Assembly: GCA_905234765.1 (NCBI GenBank)
Contig: CAJOIF010000062.1
Coordinates: forward strand, 1-6,401
DNA length: 6,401 nucleotides
Origin: an uncultured Bacteroidales bacterium
GTDB taxonomy: Bacteria > Bacteroidota > Bacteroidia > Bacteroidales > F082
Direction of reading: 5' to 3'
The notes under the pieces are model-generated. The model ran no database searches, was not told where the DNA came from, and worked only from the letters and a program-made list of their open reading frames with translations. The position numbers were made by a program, and so were the translations under genes. This document shows positions 6,010 through 6,401 of this stretch, in pieces; within the stretch, counting starts at the first letter, position 1; each line of letters opens with the position of its first letter.

Positions 6010-6048
6010 AAGCGGAAAAACGAAGAAAGGTTTTCTCGTTTTTCGCTT
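6010..6048. promoter_or_regulatory. Long hairpin at the 5' end of the tannase message
   Basis: Nearly all of this 39-nt stretch pairs with itself: AAGCG/CGCTT, then AAAAACGA/TCGTTTTT, then GAAA/TTTC, with single bulges at G6015 and A6024 and a 3-nt loop. It begins 2 nt after the tannase -7 box, so the predicted transcript start falls inside the outer arm and the message would carry the inner part as a 5' stem-loop. It could stabilise the RNA or act in DNA as an operator. Confidence 0.55.
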
Positions 6049-6049
6049 A

Positions 6050-6081
6050 CAAAAGTACGGTTTTTTCATGAAATGGACAAA
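6050..6081 (-). promoter_or_regulatory. Tannase promoter TTTG-N20-TACTTTTG
   Basis: On the minus strand TTTG (6081-6078) is followed after 20 nt by TACTTTTG (6057-6050), a complete Bacteroidetes promoter. The leader to the ATG at 5957 would be roughly 85 nt. Confidence 0.7.
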
Positions 6082-6099
6082 AAAATCCCGCAACCCAAC

Positions 6100-6131
6100 T
6101 CTGGCCGATTCTCCATTTTTTTGTACTTTTG
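6100..6131 (+). promoter_or_regulatory. Promoter of the TolC-family gene, TCTG-N20-TACTTTTG
   Basis: TACTTTTG (6124-6131) fits the -7 consensus exactly, and TCTG (6100-6103), one base from TTTG, lies 20 nt upstream. It is divergent from the tannase promoter, with the two -7 boxes 66 bp apart. The leader to the ATG at 6288 would be about 150 nt. Confidence 0.6.
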
Positions 6132-6161
6132 CCGCCCGAAAAACGGAGTTTCGAGCGTATA

Positions 6162-6233
6162 ATGAACGCGTTTTGCCGCTTGGCATGTAAATCCTGTTAC
6201 CAGCCGGAATCCAATTATGAATCAGTGATTTAG
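6162..6233 (+). CDS. Possible 23-residue cysteine-rich leader peptide
   Basis: This short open frame starts 31 nt after the -7 box and ends at TAG, entirely within the leader of the TolC-family gene. Its product begins MNAFCRLACKSCYQPES and contains three cysteines in a CxxxCxxC arrangement, plus two tyrosines. A GGAG sequence lies 13 nt upstream of its ATG, too far to be a clear ribosome site. It precedes the TolC-family start by 54 nt. Its position suggests a leader peptide whose translation could control the downstream gene, but nothing beyond the open frame and composition proves it is made. A further ATG at 6248 opens only five codons. Confidence 0.3.
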   Translation: MNAFCRLACKSCYQPESNYESVI

Positions 6234-6245
6234 GCAAAAACAGGA
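6171..6245 (+). promoter_or_regulatory. Potential H-type pseudoknot in the TolC leader
   Basis: TTTTGCC (6171-6177) can pair with GGCAAAA (6233-6239), and TCCTGTT (6192-6198) can pair with AACAGGA (6239-6245). The two stems interlock and share only position 6239, which is the topology of a pseudoknot or of two alternating states. The first arms lie inside the putative leader peptide and the second arms begin at its stop codon, so translation would break both stems. It matches no riboswitch class I recognise. Confidence 0.25.
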
Positions 6246-6287
6246 CAATGAGAAACAAACGATAACCTTTATCTTTCCAATCAACCT

Positions 6288-6401
6288 ATGAAGACAAGAC
6301 ATTACCTCGTGATGTTTCTGTCGCTGGCATTGTGCCTTTCGGCGCAAGCGCAGAAACGCAACATGACCCTTGAAGAAGTGTTCCGCCTCGCCGACGAGAA
6401 C
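6288..6401 (+). CDS. TolC-family outer membrane efflux protein (N-terminal part only)
   Basis: Only the first 38 codons are present. Residues 1-21 form a secretion signal with a basic start, hydrophobic core and SAQA cleavage site; a LALC sequence ending at Cys16 makes a lipoprotein a minor alternative. The mature start continues MTLEEVFRLADEN, the characteristic opening helix of TolC/outer membrane factor proteins, which form the outer channel of tripartite efflux pumps. Such genes usually precede or follow membrane fusion and RND pump genes, which would lie beyond the window. It diverges from the tannase gene and has a long leader with a possible leader peptide. No clear ribosome site precedes the ATG, as is usual in this group. 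Confidence 0.75.
   Translation, partial: MKTRHYLVMFLSLALCLSAQAQKRNMTLEEVFRLADEN

Noticed and set aside
5977..6258. Leftward 93-codon open frame across the tannase/TolC control region
   Set aside because: It runs through both divergent promoters and the hairpin, and its product has no recognisable feature.
6138..6287. Known riboswitch in the TolC leader
   Set aside because: I looked for conserved cores of the cobalamin and TPP classes and saw none; only the unclassified stem pairs reported above are supportable.
1..6401. Insertion sequence or transposase
   Set aside because: No frame shows transposase or integrase motifs; the only mobile hint is the inverted repeat around the two-gene cassette.

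Overview
The window looks like chromosomal DNA from a Bacteroidales bacterium (Prevotella/Bacteroides-like). The evidence is repeated Bacteroidetes-type promoter boxes (TAnnTTTG at -7, sometimes with TTTG about 20 nt upstream), few Shine-Dalgarno sites, lipoproteins with typical lipoboxes, and family matches (AraC regulators, polyvalent-type kinase, TolC-type outer membrane protein) familiar from this order. No tRNA, rRNA, CRISPR or recognisable transposase is visible.

Left block (1-1242). The 5' part of a lipoprotein with the start of a cyclophilin-like domain runs leftward off the edge. It diverges from an AraC-family regulator (349-1242). The roughly 190 bp between them holds a 7-bp-arm inverted repeat, a perfect 12-bp palindrome, A/T tracts phased at about 10 bp, and a 28-bp tandem duplication that copies both the -7 box and the start codon of the regulator.

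Middle block (1243-3600). Two leftward genes form a probable operon: a polyvalent-type protein-kinase-like protein (2736-3551), then an AT-rich gene for a coiled-coil, helical, C-terminally membrane-anchored protein of unknown function (1377-2681). A 13-bp perfect (15/16 extended) inverted repeat brackets the pair, so it may be an inserted cassette.

Right block (3600-6401). A leftward lipoprotein of the subtype B tannase family (4500-5957), with recognisable catalytic and galloyl-binding residues, is followed by a second, cysteine-rich AraC-family regulator (3627-4433) with its own near-leaderless promoter. The tannase diverges from the start of a TolC-family outer membrane factor (from 6288). 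Both divergent promoters are well formed and share a CGAAAAACG element at their predicted start points. The tannase leader begins with a long hairpin. The TolC leader of about 150 nt holds a possible 23-codon cysteine-rich leader peptide and a potential pseudoknot.

A reasonable reading is that the tannase and second regulator form a plant-polyphenol (gallate ester) response unit next to an efflux operon, while the first regulator controls its divergent lipoprotein neighbour. The regulatory links are inferred from gene arrangement only.
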